Of a DNA stretch of 64,000 nucleotides, positions 1-9,145 are shown piece by piece (positions within the stretch are counted from its first letter, which is position 1; each line of letters opens with the position of its first letter). Both the position numbers and the translations under genes were made by a program. The DNA is from Clostridiales bacterium (GTDB lineage: Bacteria; Bacillota; Clostridia; Saccharofermentanales; Saccharofermentanaceae). The notes under the pieces are model-generated. The model saw nothing but the letters and a program-made list of their open reading frames with translations, ran no database searches and was not told the origin of the DNA. The stretch covers positions 124,001 to 188,000 of the forward strand of contig JAGCXQ010000049.1 of the NCBI GenBank assembly GCA_017961235.1. Reading direction: 5' to 3'.

Positions 1-72
1 GCGACAAGAGAAGAAGCCCTTCGTATGCGTGAAGATCTTAATAATGCTATCAAGGAATCACTTGAAGCTTGA
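1..72 (+). CDS. C-terminal end of a pyrimidine-operon protein, probably OMP decarboxylase (partial)
   Basis: An open frame enters from the left edge and ends at TGA 70-72 after 23 codons. The visible tail is Arg/Glu-rich and helical (ALRMREDLNNAIKESLEA). It lies 17 bases before pyrK. In many Clostridia the gene directly before pyrK-pyrD is pyrF, and type-2 PyrF proteins end in a similar amphipathic helix, so pyrF is the best guess. The fragment is too short to prove it; another pyr gene such as pyrC remains possible. Confidence 0.5.
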   Translation, partial: ATREEALRMREDLNNAIKESLEA

Positions 73-89
73 TATTGAGAGGAAAAGTA

Positions 90-872
90 ATGAAACAAGA
101 ATACAGTATTCAGCTGATACGAAAAGAATTGCTCGGGGAGACCTGTGCCGTTCTGACTTTTGCTTGTCCGGAGATCGCAGACACTGCTAAACCGGGTCAG
201 TTCGTAAATCTGTCCTGCGCTTATTTTCTGAAGAGACCTTTCGGAATCATGTCTGTTGATAGAGAGGCGAAGACCTTCAGTGTTGGTGTAAGAAAAGTCG
301 GTAAAGGTACTGAGAAGATCATTGCTGCTAAAGAAGGGGAGCAATTCACTGTGCTTGGCCCTCTCGGAAACGGTTTCTGCTTCGATGGTGTAAAGAAACT
401 TCTTCTGGTAGGCGGCGGTACGGGTATTTTCCCGATCTTCTTTACAGCACAGTATGCCCGTGAAAACGGTATTCCCTGTGAAGTCGTAAATGGATACCGC
501 TGTAAACAGGATTCTTTCCTGTATGATCAGTTTGCATGCTCCTGTGAGAATTTCCACGTCACCACAGATGCCGGAGATCTCGGCATCAAAGGAAATGTCA
601 TGGCTTACCTGGAATCCATGAATGAATCTGAACTTGAAGGAACAACTGTTATGGTGGTCGGCCCCGGAATTATGATGAGAAAAGTTTCGGAATGGGCGAC
701 GGTTCATGGTTTAACCTGCTTTGTTTCACTGGAGCAGAGAATGGCTTGTGGCATAGGTGCCTGTCTGGTCTGTGTCTGTAAGATCAAGGCTGAACAGGAA
801 GGAAAAGAATTCGTACATAAAAGATGCTGCAAAGATGGTCCTGTCTTTCGGGCTGAGGAGGTGATCTGGTGA
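90..872 (+). CDS. pyrK: Dihydroorotate dehydrogenase B, electron-transfer subunit PyrK
   Basis: 260 aa. This is the FAD and [2Fe-2S] subunit that passes electrons from PyrD to NAD+ in UMP synthesis. The N-terminal ferredoxin-reductase barrel carries the FAD motif RPFGI. The NAD-binding fold begins at GGGTGIFP. The C-terminal cysteine cluster CGIGACLVCVC, with a later CC, fits the iron-sulfur ligands. A TTG at 69 is also in frame, but ATG 90 follows GAGAGGAAAA at normal distance and is preferred. The stop overlaps the GTG start of pyrD, consistent with translational coupling. Confidence 0.93.
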   Translation: MKQEYSIQLIRKELLGETCAVLTFACPEIADTAKPGQFVNLSCAYFLKRPFGIMSVDREAKTFSVGVRKVGKGTEKIIAAKEGEQFTVLGPLGNGFCFDGVKKLLLVGGGTGIFPIFFTAQYARENGIPCEVVNGYRCKQDSFLYDQFACSCENFHVTTDAGDLGIKGNVMAYLESMNESELEGTTVMVVGPGIMMRKVSEWATVHGLTCFVSLEQRMACGIGACLVCVCKIKAEQEGKEFVHKRCCKDGPVFRAEEVIW

Positions 873-1786
873 GTATTTCAGTAAAAGTAGGTCAGGTGAA
901 CCTCAAAAATCCAATCATTCTCGCCTCCGGCACCTGCGGATTCGGACGTGAACTGGCAGAGTACATGGATCTAAGTAAACTTGGAGCACTTTCTTCCAAG
1001 GGACTGACACTCCTTCCTCGAGATGGTAATCAGGGTGTACGAGTTGCGGAAACTCCAAGTGGTATGCTGAACTGCGTCGGACTTCAGAATCCGGGTGTAG
1101 ATGCTTTTTTAGCCACTGAGCTTGATTATATGGTCGAAAGCGGAGCGGGAGTAGTCGTAAATGTTGCCGGTCATTCAAATGAGGATTACATCTCAATGGT
1201 CGAGAAACTGGATCCTTATAAGGATAAGATCGATGCACTGGAACTCAATTTCTCCTGCCCGAATGTAAAAGAAGGATGCATGGTGATCGGTTCGTCTCCC
1301 AAAGCGATCGAAGCTCTCGTTTCTGACCTTCGGAAGCGCACTGATCTTCCACTCTGGGTCAAGCTGACACCGAATGTTACGTCCATCGCGGAAACAGCTA
1401 AAGGCGCGGAAGCAGGTGGCGCTGATGCTATCGTCGCAATTAACACGATGCTTGGAATGGCGATCGATATCCGAACGAGAAGACCGCTTCTCCATAATAA
1501 CACCGGCGGACTTTCCGGCCCGTGTGTGAAGCCGGTTGCGCTCCGTATGGTTCATGACATCTACGACGCGGTCAATATTCCTGTTGTCGGCTGTGGCGGT
1601 GTTTCCACTTATGAAGACGTCCTTGAGTTTATGATCGCCGGCGCTTCCGCCGTGGAACTCGGTACGATCACTCTCGTACATCCTACTCGCCCGGTGGAGA
1701 TCGTTTCAGATCTTGAGAAATACTGCGAAATGAATAATATCGAAGAACTTTCTTCCTTAACCGGAACTCTTGAACTTTGGAGGTAA
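869..1786 (+). CDS. pyrD: Dihydroorotate dehydrogenase B, catalytic subunit PyrD
   Basis: 305 aa, the usual class 1B length. This FMN enzyme oxidises dihydroorotate to orotate and works as a heterotetramer with PyrK. The catalytic cysteine of class 1 enzymes is in NFSCPNV. A FMN-phosphate loop is visible at VVGCGGVSTYED, and WVKLTPN carries a conserved Lys. The start is GTG 869, overlapping the pyrK stop by four bases, with GAGGAGGTG just upstream. It is followed after three bases by the pyrE-like gene, so this is one operon. Confidence 0.95.
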   Translation: MSISVKVGQVNLKNPIILASGTCGFGRELAEYMDLSKLGALSSKGLTLLPRDGNQGVRVAETPSGMLNCVGLQNPGVDAFLATELDYMVESGAGVVVNVAGHSNEDYISMVEKLDPYKDKIDALELNFSCPNVKEGCMVIGSSPKAIEALVSDLRKRTDLPLWVKLTPNVTSIAETAKGAEAGGADAIVAINTMLGMAIDIRTRRPLLHNNTGGLSGPCVKPVALRMVHDIYDAVNIPVVGCGGVSTYEDVLEFMIAGASAVELGTITLVHPTRPVEIVSDLEKYCEMNNIEELSSLTGTLELWR

Positions 1787-1789
1787 ACT

Positions 1790-2647
1790 ATGAAGTCGAT
1801 TATTGATTATCTTTTTGAAACAAATGCTGTTCGCGTAAGTGACCCGGAAAAGCCGTTCTGGTATGCTTCCGGCACCCTCGGACCTTTCTATGTAAATACA
1901 CACTTTCTGATCGAATCCGAAGAAAAAGCAAATGAATTACTTGCTCTGATCGAGGAGTCCGCTGCCGGTGACCGTACGAAATTCCTTTCGACGATCCTGG
2001 AATTTGTAAAGAAACAGTATGAGACATCAGAATCCTATAAGACGGTTATCGATCTGATCGTTTCCAAGGCAAAAGAACTTGATTTCGACATCATCTCCGG
2101 TGGCGAGCGTCGCGATTATTTCTTCTCGCTGATGCCTGCATATCTTCTCGGGAAACCGCATCTTTCCATCTTTAAGGATGGCGAGACATACTTCTCTGAG
2201 AATGCAGAGGAAAAGGCCGTAAAAGTAGGTGAAGGAGATCTTGCCGGTAAAGTTTCGCTCCATATTGCCGACCTGATTACTGAGGCTTCATCCTATACCA
2301 ATGCATGGATCCCGTCGATCCGTGGAGTTGGTGCAGAGATCAAAGACACGATCGCTGTCATTGACCGTCTGCAGGGCGGAGAGGCAAACCTCGCGAAGGA
2401 AGGCGTGAACATGTACACATTTGCGAAGATCGAACTCTCCCTCTTTGATGAAGGTGTAGAAAAGGGCATCCTTACTACTGCACAGCGGGATATGGTGGCT
2501 CACTTCATGGATAATCCTATCGATTACATGAAGGCATTCCTGACCGCACATCCTGATTTCATCGATGCGCAGATCGCTCTTGGCGGTAAGCCGAAGCAGC
2601 GTGCGGAGATGGCGATCTCCCGCGGTTATGTTCCGGGAAGAAGCTAA
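1790..2647 (+). CDS. Orotate phosphoribosyltransferase-like protein with a degenerate PRPP loop
   Basis: 285 aa, against about 190-225 aa for ordinary PyrE. The operon position predicts orotate to OMP conversion. OPRT-like signatures are visible: FWYASGTLGPFYVN near the N terminus, then SGGERRDYFFS and GKPHLSIFKDG. Two things differ from the textbook enzyme. There is an insertion of roughly 45 residues after the first motif. The canonical PRPP loop (acidic-D-V-x-T-T-G-G/T-S) is replaced by HIADLITEASSY, which loses the first acidic residue and the Gly pair. It may be a divergent clostridial OPRT or an OPRT-derived protein. AGGTAAACT precedes ATG 1790. Confidence 0.72.
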   Translation: MKSIIDYLFETNAVRVSDPEKPFWYASGTLGPFYVNTHFLIESEEKANELLALIEESAAGDRTKFLSTILEFVKKQYETSESYKTVIDLIVSKAKELDFDIISGGERRDYFFSLMPAYLLGKPHLSIFKDGETYFSENAEEKAVKVGEGDLAGKVSLHIADLITEASSYTNAWIPSIRGVGAEIKDTIAVIDRLQGGEANLAKEGVNMYTFAKIELSLFDEGVEKGILTTAQRDMVAHFMDNPIDYMKAFLTAHPDFIDAQIALGGKPKQRAEMAISRGYVPGRS

Positions 2648-2651
2648 TAGA

Positions 2652-3224
2652 GTGTCTCCATCAGCGAAAAGCACTACCAGAGAATACATCACGTCCGTCC
2701 ATCGCCTTACGGTGACGATTTCCTACGGCAAACGCCGCAGGCTCAAGATAACACTCGATGACGATGGGCGGGTGTGTGCTTTTGCGCCGAAATATATGAC
2801 GCTAAAAGAAATCGACCGATTCGTGGAAGCAAATTACGACTGGATCGTGAAGCATAGAGCGAAACTGGAAGAGAAAACGACTCTTCCATTCATCGACCCA
2901 TCAGAGCAGAGAAGAAGAGCCAGGATCATAAAGGCCAGGACAAGTGCTTTTCTAGCCGTATATGACGGCAAGAAACCGGTTCGGATCACCGTCAGAAATA
3001 TGACTACGCGCTGGGGATCCTGTTCTGCGAATGGGAATATTTCGCTAAATGTTCATCTGCTGGATGTGGAGCCGGAACTCTTTGAATATGTTCTTATCCA
3101 CGAATTATCGCACTTGTACCATATGAATCATTCCCCTTTGTTCTGGGCGCAGGTCGCAAAATACTGCCCGGACTATAAGAAATGCCGGGCAAGACTAAAA
3201 GACTATCGGATCCCCAGGAAATAA
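2652..3224 (+). CDS. YgjP-type (SprT-like, DUF45) zinc metallopeptidase
   Basis: 190 aa from GTG 2652, which follows GGAAGAAG at the 3' end of the pyrE-like gene. No ATG is available; a longer frame reaches back into pyrE and is unlikely to be used. The zinc motif HELSHLYHMNHSPLFW contains HExxH, with the usual downstream His. The motif RWGSCS typical of the family lies about 30 residues earlier. The N-terminal half is a small beta-rich region followed by helices. Family members are soluble and of unclear substrate. The gene is only four bases after pyrE, so it is likely co-transcribed. Confidence 0.85.
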   Translation: MSPSAKSTTREYITSVHRLTVTISYGKRRRLKITLDDDGRVCAFAPKYMTLKEIDRFVEANYDWIVKHRAKLEEKTTLPFIDPSEQRRRARIIKARTSAFLAVYDGKKPVRITVRNMTTRWGSCSANGNISLNVHLLDVEPELFEYVLIHELSHLYHMNHSPLFWAQVAKYCPDYKKCRARLKDYRIPRK

Positions 3225-3349
3225 AACTACTGATGCGTTTATAATATTTTAACAGTTATCTCATGGTCTATTGAATTCTTCTAAAGACTCCGAATGCTAG
3301 AATGAAACCATACTATCTGGATCATAAAGCTTCGAAGGGAGGAAGATTC

Positions 3350-4507
3350 ATGAAAAGTAACCGACAAAAAATGAAACGCGCACTCGCTTTTATAGTCTCT
3401 GCCACTATGATCATTGGTCTATGCGGGTGTGGAAAATCAGAAAAGAAAGACACAGAAATCCCAACGATTCTATCTATAAGTGAAGAAGTAACCGCTTCAA
3501 CTACGGAAGTCACACTTCCAGATAAGAAAGAAGCACTGAAAGAAGCACCGGAAGCTTATCTGGATGCCATTCTGGTCCAGATCAATCCATCTTTCATGCT
3601 TTTTGTGAACGAAAGAGGCGAAGTCGTTAGAAGCAAGGCGATGAACGAAGATGCGAAAAGCATGCTCGACCATGTCGCACTGGATGGACGAAACGTAAAA
3701 GATGCTCTTACCGATATAGTGAGATCAAGCGTTGATGACGGATATCTGAAATCAGGCGGAACTGTAAATATCTCGATGATGGAGACCTTCCGAACGGAAT
3801 CCGATGCCAAACAGAATCTGAAAGAACTTGAAAACGTCGTTGTCGATATTGGCCGTGAGAAGAATACGGATATTCATCCGGTAACGAAGATTGCAGAAGA
3901 TGTTTCGTTTGCACAAGATGAACCTCAGCCCGGACCAAACCGGGAACCCAATCAGGATCCCAATCAGGACCAGAATGTACCACCGCCTGAACAAGATCAA
4001 AGAACAGACCCGAAAGAAGATCCCAATCCTCCTTCTGACCACGATGACCATGATGATCATGATCACAATAACGAAGACGGCGGGAATAGCGGTTCCGGCG
4101 GTGGAAAGAAAGAAGGCTGTCCGGTATGTCACGGAAGCGGCGTTTGTGTTCGTTGCAATAAGACCGGTTATGTGGAATGTGGTGCATGCCACGGCTCCGG
4201 TAAAGCCGATTGTCATATGTGTGATAACGGCTATGATTCCAACCCATGTCCTTGTGGCGGTGATGGCAAGTGCTACAGATGCCAGGGTTCCGGCGAATTT
4301 GAAGGAAAGACCTGCGATGTATGTGCCGGAAACGGTAAATGCAAAGAATGCGGAGGCATCGGAAAAAGACCATGCAAGAATTGCGGTGCTACCGGCATTA
4401 TAGATTGCAATGAGTGTCACGGCTCCGGAAAAGAAAAGTGTCAGGGATGCCAGGGAACTCTAAAATGTGAGGCGTGCGACGGCACCGGACTGAACCTTCA
4501 CAAATAG
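3350..4507 (+). CDS. Lipoprotein with a DnaJ-type CxxCxGxG cysteine-rich domain
   Basis: 385 aa. The start at ATG 3350 follows GGGAGGAAG; an in-frame ATG at 3302 lacks a site and would bury the signal peptide. Residues 1-27 are a lipoprotein signal ending IIGLCGC. A mostly charged domain of about 150 residues follows, then a Pro/Asn/Asp-rich linker with a DHDDHDDHDHNN stretch. The last 130 residues hold about eleven CxxCxGxG-like repeats (CPVCHGSG, CGACHGSG, CYRCQGSG, CNECHGSG and others), the pattern that binds zinc in DnaJ. There is no J domain. The protein should be anchored outside the membrane. Zinc or metal handling, or disulfide/folding functions, are possible. Confidence 0.75.
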   Translation: MKSNRQKMKRALAFIVSATMIIGLCGCGKSEKKDTEIPTILSISEEVTASTTEVTLPDKKEALKEAPEAYLDAILVQINPSFMLFVNERGEVVRSKAMNEDAKSMLDHVALDGRNVKDALTDIVRSSVDDGYLKSGGTVNISMMETFRTESDAKQNLKELENVVVDIGREKNTDIHPVTKIAEDVSFAQDEPQPGPNREPNQDPNQDQNVPPPEQDQRTDPKEDPNPPSDHDDHDDHDHNNEDGGNSGSGGGKKEGCPVCHGSGVCVRCNKTGYVECGACHGSGKADCHMCDNGYDSNPCPCGGDGKCYRCQGSGEFEGKTCDVCAGNGKCKECGGIGKRPCKNCGATGIIDCNECHGSGKEKCQGCQGTLKCEACDGTGLNLHK

Positions 4508-4549
4508 ACGCTACAACTGTTACACCATGCTGGAAATATGTTTAAATAG

Positions 4550-4597
4550 TTGTATAAAAAAGCACAATTCGATATACTTGATTTATTGGTAAATCAA
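4550..4597 (+). promoter_or_regulatory. Promoter with overlapping palindromic operator for the acyl-CoA synthetase gene
   Basis: A -35-like TTGTAT (4550-4555) and a -10 TATACT (4573-4578) are 17 bases apart. A perfect 8-bp inverted repeat, TTGATTTA-ttgg-TAAATCAA (4578-4597), covers the predicted transcription start. A repressor bound there would block initiation. FadR- or FapR-like lipid regulators are natural candidates because the next gene activates fatty acids, but that is inference. Confidence 0.5.
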
Positions 4598-4636
4598 AGT
4601 TTTACCTGTATTTCAGGAAACGCGAGGATCGCTTTT

Positions 4637-6340
4637 ATGAAGAATATTCCATTATATGATGTACGCCATATAGAAGATCTCCGTGACATGCTCAAACAGA
4701 GTACTGAGCTGTATGGAGATCTTCCTCTGTTTTATTATAAAAAAGTGAAGGGCGGGGACTACGAGTACTATACCTTTAATGAGTACAACAAGGCTGTTCA
4801 GGCCATGGGAACCGGTCTTTCCCACCTTTGCGGTCTCGGATCGCGTATTGCTATACTGGCTGAGACGAGATATGAATGGTATGTTTCCTATCTTGCAACG
4901 ACAAACGGTACCGGTATCGTAGTGCCTCTTGATAAAGAACTCCCGGGAGATGAAGTGGCAAGCTGTCTGAACCGTGCCGAGGTCAACTGTATCATTTATT
5001 CCTCGTCCAAGCAGAAAGTTCTCGATGAGATCAAAGATCAGATCCCGGATGTGAAGTACTTCATCTGTATGGATAAGACAGATAAGGAGAATGTGGAATA
5101 CTTCTACGATGTACTGAATAAGGGACAGGAGCTTCTCGATTCCGGTGATCGTCTCTTCCTCGATGCTCCTCTGGACAGAGAAGCTATGACAGTCCTTCTT
5201 TTTACAAGCGGTACGACAGCTCAGTCGAAGGCAGTTATGCTCAGCCAGAAGAACATCTGTAAAAACCTGGAAGGAATGTGTTCGATGTGTTATATCGACC
5301 AGAATGATATGTTTCTTTCCGTTCTTCCGCTACATCACACCTATGAGTGTACTTGCGGATTCCTCTGCCAGGTATATCGTGGCTCACATATCGCAATTTG
5401 TGAAGGTCTTCGTTATATCGTACCGAATATGCAGCAGTCCAAGGTTTCCATTATCCTGGTAGTGCCGCTCATGCTGGAAAAATTCCATAAGAGCATCATG
5501 TCAAAGGCGAAAGCTACGAAGAAAATGGCTAGAAAGTTCGAATTCGGAAGAAAGCTCTGCAAATTCCTTCTTTTCTTTGGTATCGACAAACGCAAGAAGA
5601 TCTTTAAACAGGTACATGAGACCTTCGGAGGAAATCTCCGTCTGATCATCTGCGGCGGTGCTGCGATCGATCCTCAGATCATTCAGGATATGCAGGACAT
5701 GGGATTTGGCTGTATTCAGGGCTATGGCCTTACTGAGTGTGCACCGATCCTGGCACTAAACCGTGACTGTGACTATAACAACCGCGCAGCCGGTCTTCCG
5801 CTTCCTGACGTAGATGTCCAAGTTATCGATAAGGATGAGAACGGCATCGGTGAATTTATCGCAAAGGGCGATAATGTCATGATGGGTTACTATAAGAATG
5901 AAGAGGCTACGAAAGAAGCTCTTGATGAGAATGGTTATTATCATACCGGAGATCTCGGTTTTATCGATAAAGACGGTTTCTGCATCATCACAGGACGTAA
6001 AAAGAACGTTATCATCGCCAAGAACGGAAAGAATGTATTCCCGGAAGAGATCGAGTCTATGCTCTGTTCCTCCGATTATGTTGAGGAGTGCCTCGTTTCA
6101 GGAGATGAGGAGAATGATGACGTGATCATCACTGTGACGATCTTCCCGTGCATGGAGGAAGTGAAGAAACTTCTTGGCAACAATCCGGATGATGATGCGA
6201 TTCAGAATCTGATGGAGGAAGAGGTTGCTAAAGTGAATAAAAACCTCGTCAACTACAAGCATATCAAGCGTGTAGTGCTTCGTGATACTGAATTTGATAA
6301 GACAACAAGTAAGAAGATCAGAAGACAGTACAAAAAGTAA
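4637..6340 (+). CDS. Long-chain acyl-CoA synthetase (AMP-forming)
   Basis: 567 aa. The enzyme adenylates a carboxylic acid and joins it to CoA. The P-loop FTSGTTAQSKAVMLS, the GYGLTECAPI motif and the hinge HTGDLGFIDKDGFCIITGR place it in the ANL superfamily, closest to long-chain fatty acyl-CoA ligases. The C-terminal KNGKNVFPEEIE holds the usual catalytic-lysine region. The start ATG 4637 follows GAGGATCGC; an upstream in-frame ATG at 4550 lies inside the promoter and is rejected. The substrate cannot be read from the sequence. A palindromic operator covers the promoter. Confidence 0.88.
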   Translation: MKNIPLYDVRHIEDLRDMLKQSTELYGDLPLFYYKKVKGGDYEYYTFNEYNKAVQAMGTGLSHLCGLGSRIAILAETRYEWYVSYLATTNGTGIVVPLDKELPGDEVASCLNRAEVNCIIYSSSKQKVLDEIKDQIPDVKYFICMDKTDKENVEYFYDVLNKGQELLDSGDRLFLDAPLDREAMTVLLFTSGTTAQSKAVMLSQKNICKNLEGMCSMCYIDQNDMFLSVLPLHHTYECTCGFLCQVYRGSHIAICEGLRYIVPNMQQSKVSIILVVPLMLEKFHKSIMSKAKATKKMARKFEFGRKLCKFLLFFGIDKRKKIFKQVHETFGGNLRLIICGGAAIDPQIIQDMQDMGFGCIQGYGLTECAPILALNRDCDYNNRAAGLPLPDVDVQVIDKDENGIGEFIAKGDNVMMGYYKNEEATKEALDENGYYHTGDLGFIDKDGFCIITGRKKNVIIAKNGKNVFPEEIESMLCSSDYVEECLVSGDEENDDVIITVTIFPCMEEVKKLLGNNPDDDAIQNLMEEEVAKVNKNLVNYKHIKRVVLRDTEFDKTTSKKIRRQYKK

Positions 6341-6368
6341 TATCAACATAGCAGGAGACACTATCTAA

Positions 6369-7754
6369 ATGCTTAGCAAAACAAGTATCGAAAGAATCCT
6401 TTCAGCGGCATTATCTAAAGGAGGAGACTTCTCCGAGGTATATATCGAGCGCAGTAAGATTTCTTCGGTTTCACTTCTCAATGGGATCGTAGAAGGCGCC
6501 GGTGCCAGTCTGGATATGGGTATAGGTATCCGTATCCTGGAAGGTGATAAATGTGTGTACGTTTATTCCAATGATATCTATCATGAAGATAAACTTATCC
6601 AAATGGCGAAAAACGCCTCGGCATCACTTTCGGATGCTCCGAATAATAAAACGATCTATTTAACTCCTGAGATCGAATACTATTCGCAGAAATACGAGAT
6701 CTCTCCGACATCCGTCTCAAAGGCCGATAAGGTTTTCAAACTTCGGAAAGCAGGGGAAACAGCCAAGTCCTATTCCGATCTGATCACACAGACTTCCGCA
6801 TCCGAATCGGATCTTGAAAGAGATGTATGGATCGCTAATTCTGATGGACTTTATGTGAAGGATCACCGCTGCCGTATGAGAGTATCGATCACAGCGATTG
6901 CAAGCTCGAATGACGATAAGCAGCAGGGCTATTTCGCACCTGGAAGCGGAGAAGGATATGAATTCTTCGAGAGACTGGATCTGGATGAACTGGCTTTGAA
7001 AGCTGCCAAAACAGCTGTAGTTATGATCGATGCGAAACCTTGTCCTTCCGGGAAGATGCCTGTCGTCATTGGAAACGGATTCGGCGGCGTAATCTTCCAC
7101 GAGGCCTGCGGTCATGCACTTGAGTCAACCGCCGTCGGAATCAAAGCTTCCTATTTCACGGGCAAAAAAGATAAAAAGATTGCAAGTTCTATCGTTTCTG
7201 CTTATGATGATGCAAAAATCGCCAAGGAATGGGGCAGTTATGAGGTCGATGATGAGGGAACTCCCTCGACAACAAACCTTCTCATTAAGGACGGTATCCT
7301 CAACAGCTATCTGATCGATAAGATCGGCAGCCGAAGAATGAATGAACCTTCGACCGGTTGTGCCCGGCGCCAGAACTATGCATATGCTCCTACATCCCGT
7401 ATGTCGAATACCTTTATCGCAAATGGCAAAAGCAAACCGGAAGATATTATCGCAGATACCGAGTATGGTATTTACGCGGCCAGTATGGGCGGCGGATCTG
7501 TGGATACCTCCACTGGTGAATTCAATTTCGCAGTTAATGAAGCATATATGATCCGTAACGGTAAAGTATGCGAAGCGGTTAAGGGTGCGACTCTGATCGG
7601 TAAGGGCGATGAAGTCCTTCTGAATATCGATCGTGTCGGAAACGACCTTAAGCTCGCACAAGGTGTTTGCGGCTCCGTAAGCGGAAGTATTCCTGTAGAT
7701 GTCGGACAGCCAACGATACGTGTATCGGAGATCACCGTCGGCGGTCAGGCATGA
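6369..7754 (+). CDS. tldD: TldD metalloprotease subunit
   Basis: 461 aa. With its TldE partner, TldD forms a heterodimeric zinc protease that trims unfolded or modified peptides in the cytoplasm, such as microcin B17 precursors and CcdA in E. coli. The zinc motif HEACGHALE (HExxxH) is present in VIFHEACGHALEST. The C-terminal GxGNDL-type Cys/Gly segment (RVGNDLKLAQGVCGSVSG) fits the family. GGAGACAC lies before ATG 6369. It is 28 bases after the acyl-CoA synthetase gene and 35 bases before tldE. No peptide natural-product cluster is visible nearby. Confidence 0.93.
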   Translation: MLSKTSIERILSAALSKGGDFSEVYIERSKISSVSLLNGIVEGAGASLDMGIGIRILEGDKCVYVYSNDIYHEDKLIQMAKNASASLSDAPNNKTIYLTPEIEYYSQKYEISPTSVSKADKVFKLRKAGETAKSYSDLITQTSASESDLERDVWIANSDGLYVKDHRCRMRVSITAIASSNDDKQQGYFAPGSGEGYEFFERLDLDELALKAAKTAVVMIDAKPCPSGKMPVVIGNGFGGVIFHEACGHALESTAVGIKASYFTGKKDKKIASSIVSAYDDAKIAKEWGSYEVDDEGTPSTTNLLIKDGILNSYLIDKIGSRRMNEPSTGCARRQNYAYAPTSRMSNTFIANGKSKPEDIIADTEYGIYAASMGGGSVDTSTGEFNFAVNEAYMIRNGKVCEAVKGATLIGKGDEVLLNIDRVGNDLKLAQGVCGSVSGSIPVDVGQPTIRVSEITVGGQA

Positions 7755-7789
7755 TTTGAAGCAAGAATTGTAAGTAATCAGGTGAGAAA

Positions 7790-9145
7790 ATGGACAGCAA
7801 GATTCGTGAATATATTGATGAATTATTAAAACAGGCGCTGAAAGAAGGATTTTCCGAGGCTGAGGTGTACTATGGCTCGGATAATTCCATGTCTGTCTCC
7901 GCAAGAGAAGGAAAAATCATTGAATTTGAGAATTCGGATTCTTCTGGAATCTCTTTCCGCGGCCTTTATAACGGACAGATGGGAAGTGCGGATACAGAAG
8001 ATATTCAGCCGGATATGATCCCGTTTCTGATCAATCTGGCGAAAGATAATTGCAAGGTGCTGGAAGTTAAAGAAGAGATCACAGTTTTTGAAGGTGAAAA
8101 AGAATATCCTGAATTCAACGGTTTTTCCGATGACCTTGCCAAGATCGATTATCAGACATTGGCGGACGCTGCTCTCTCGATGGAAAAAGAACTGCTTGCC
8201 TACGATTCTCGCATCGAAGCGGTAGATGATTCCAATGCCATTTATTCCAGCACGATCTCATACCTTCAGAATACTAAAGGAATGGTCTGCGAAACTGCTA
8301 CAAATGATTTCGCAGTTTATCTCGGATGCAGGGCTAAAGACGGCGAAGACGTTCAAACCTATGGAAAATCCTGGTCGTATGGAACTCGTGCGGAATTTGA
8401 TGCGAAGCAATGTGCAGATATCGTCGGAAAGCATGTTATAGCAAAACTTGGAGCCGAACCGGTTGATTCTATAAAAACACCAATCGTACTTGACCGCTTT
8501 GCTGCGAAGAGCCTCCTGGCCGCGTTTTCGGGTGCTTTTAACGCAGAAGCGATTCAGAAGGGCCTTTCCCGTCTTGTCGGAAAAATCGGTGAAAAGATCG
8601 CTGATGAAAAGATCACTCTCGTTGATGAAGGTATGATCGATGGTAGCCGTCTGTGCTGCCCGTTTGATTCCGAAGGTGTTGTCACCAAAAAGACCGTTCT
8701 CATTGATAAAGGTGTTTTCCGTTCTGCACTTCACAATAGAAAAACTGCTCTGGCAGATGGTGTGGAGAGCACAGGTAACGCTTCCAAAGGCGGCAAGAAC
8801 GGACTTGGTATCAGTCCTGCCAATTTCCATTTTGAAAAAGGTGACATCAGTAGAGAAGCGTTATTCGAAAAAATGTGCAACGGAATCTATATCACCGCAG
8901 TATATGGACTGCATGCCGGAATCAACGCGATTTCAGGTGATTTTTCCCTTATGTCCGAGGGCTTTGTTATCCGTGACGGAAAGATCGCGGAACCCGTAAA
9001 CCAGATCACGATCGCTGATAATTTCTTCGATGTGCTGATGAAGGTGGAGGCACTTGCAAATGATGTCGAGTATTTCTCGCCGGAAGCGACGCATATCCAG
9101 TCCCCCAGCCTTCTGATCCCGGATGTTTCTGTTGCCGGAAAATGA
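7790..9145 (+). CDS. tldE: TldE/PmbA metalloprotease partner subunit
   Basis: 451 aa. This is the inactive partner of TldD and lacks HExxxH as expected. Family landmarks include VDDSNAIYSS, a central GFFG-like region changed to KSLLAAFSGAFNAEAIQKG, and the end ANDVEYFSPEATHIQSPSLLI, typical of PmbA. GGTGAGAAA precedes ATG 7790. The TGA stop is immediately followed by the stop codon of the convergent PBP5-like gene, so the two transcripts end with no spacer. Confidence 0.92.
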   Translation: MDSKIREYIDELLKQALKEGFSEAEVYYGSDNSMSVSAREGKIIEFENSDSSGISFRGLYNGQMGSADTEDIQPDMIPFLINLAKDNCKVLEVKEEITVFEGEKEYPEFNGFSDDLAKIDYQTLADAALSMEKELLAYDSRIEAVDDSNAIYSSTISYLQNTKGMVCETATNDFAVYLGCRAKDGEDVQTYGKSWSYGTRAEFDAKQCADIVGKHVIAKLGAEPVDSIKTPIVLDRFAAKSLLAAFSGAFNAEAIQKGLSRLVGKIGEKIADEKITLVDEGMIDGSRLCCPFDSEGVVTKKTVLIDKGVFRSALHNRKTALADGVESTGNASKGGKNGLGISPANFHFEKGDISREALFEKMCNGIYITAVYGLHAGINAISGDFSLMSEGFVIRDGKIAEPVNQITIADNFFDVLMKVEALANDVEYFSPEATHIQSPSLLIPDVSVAGK

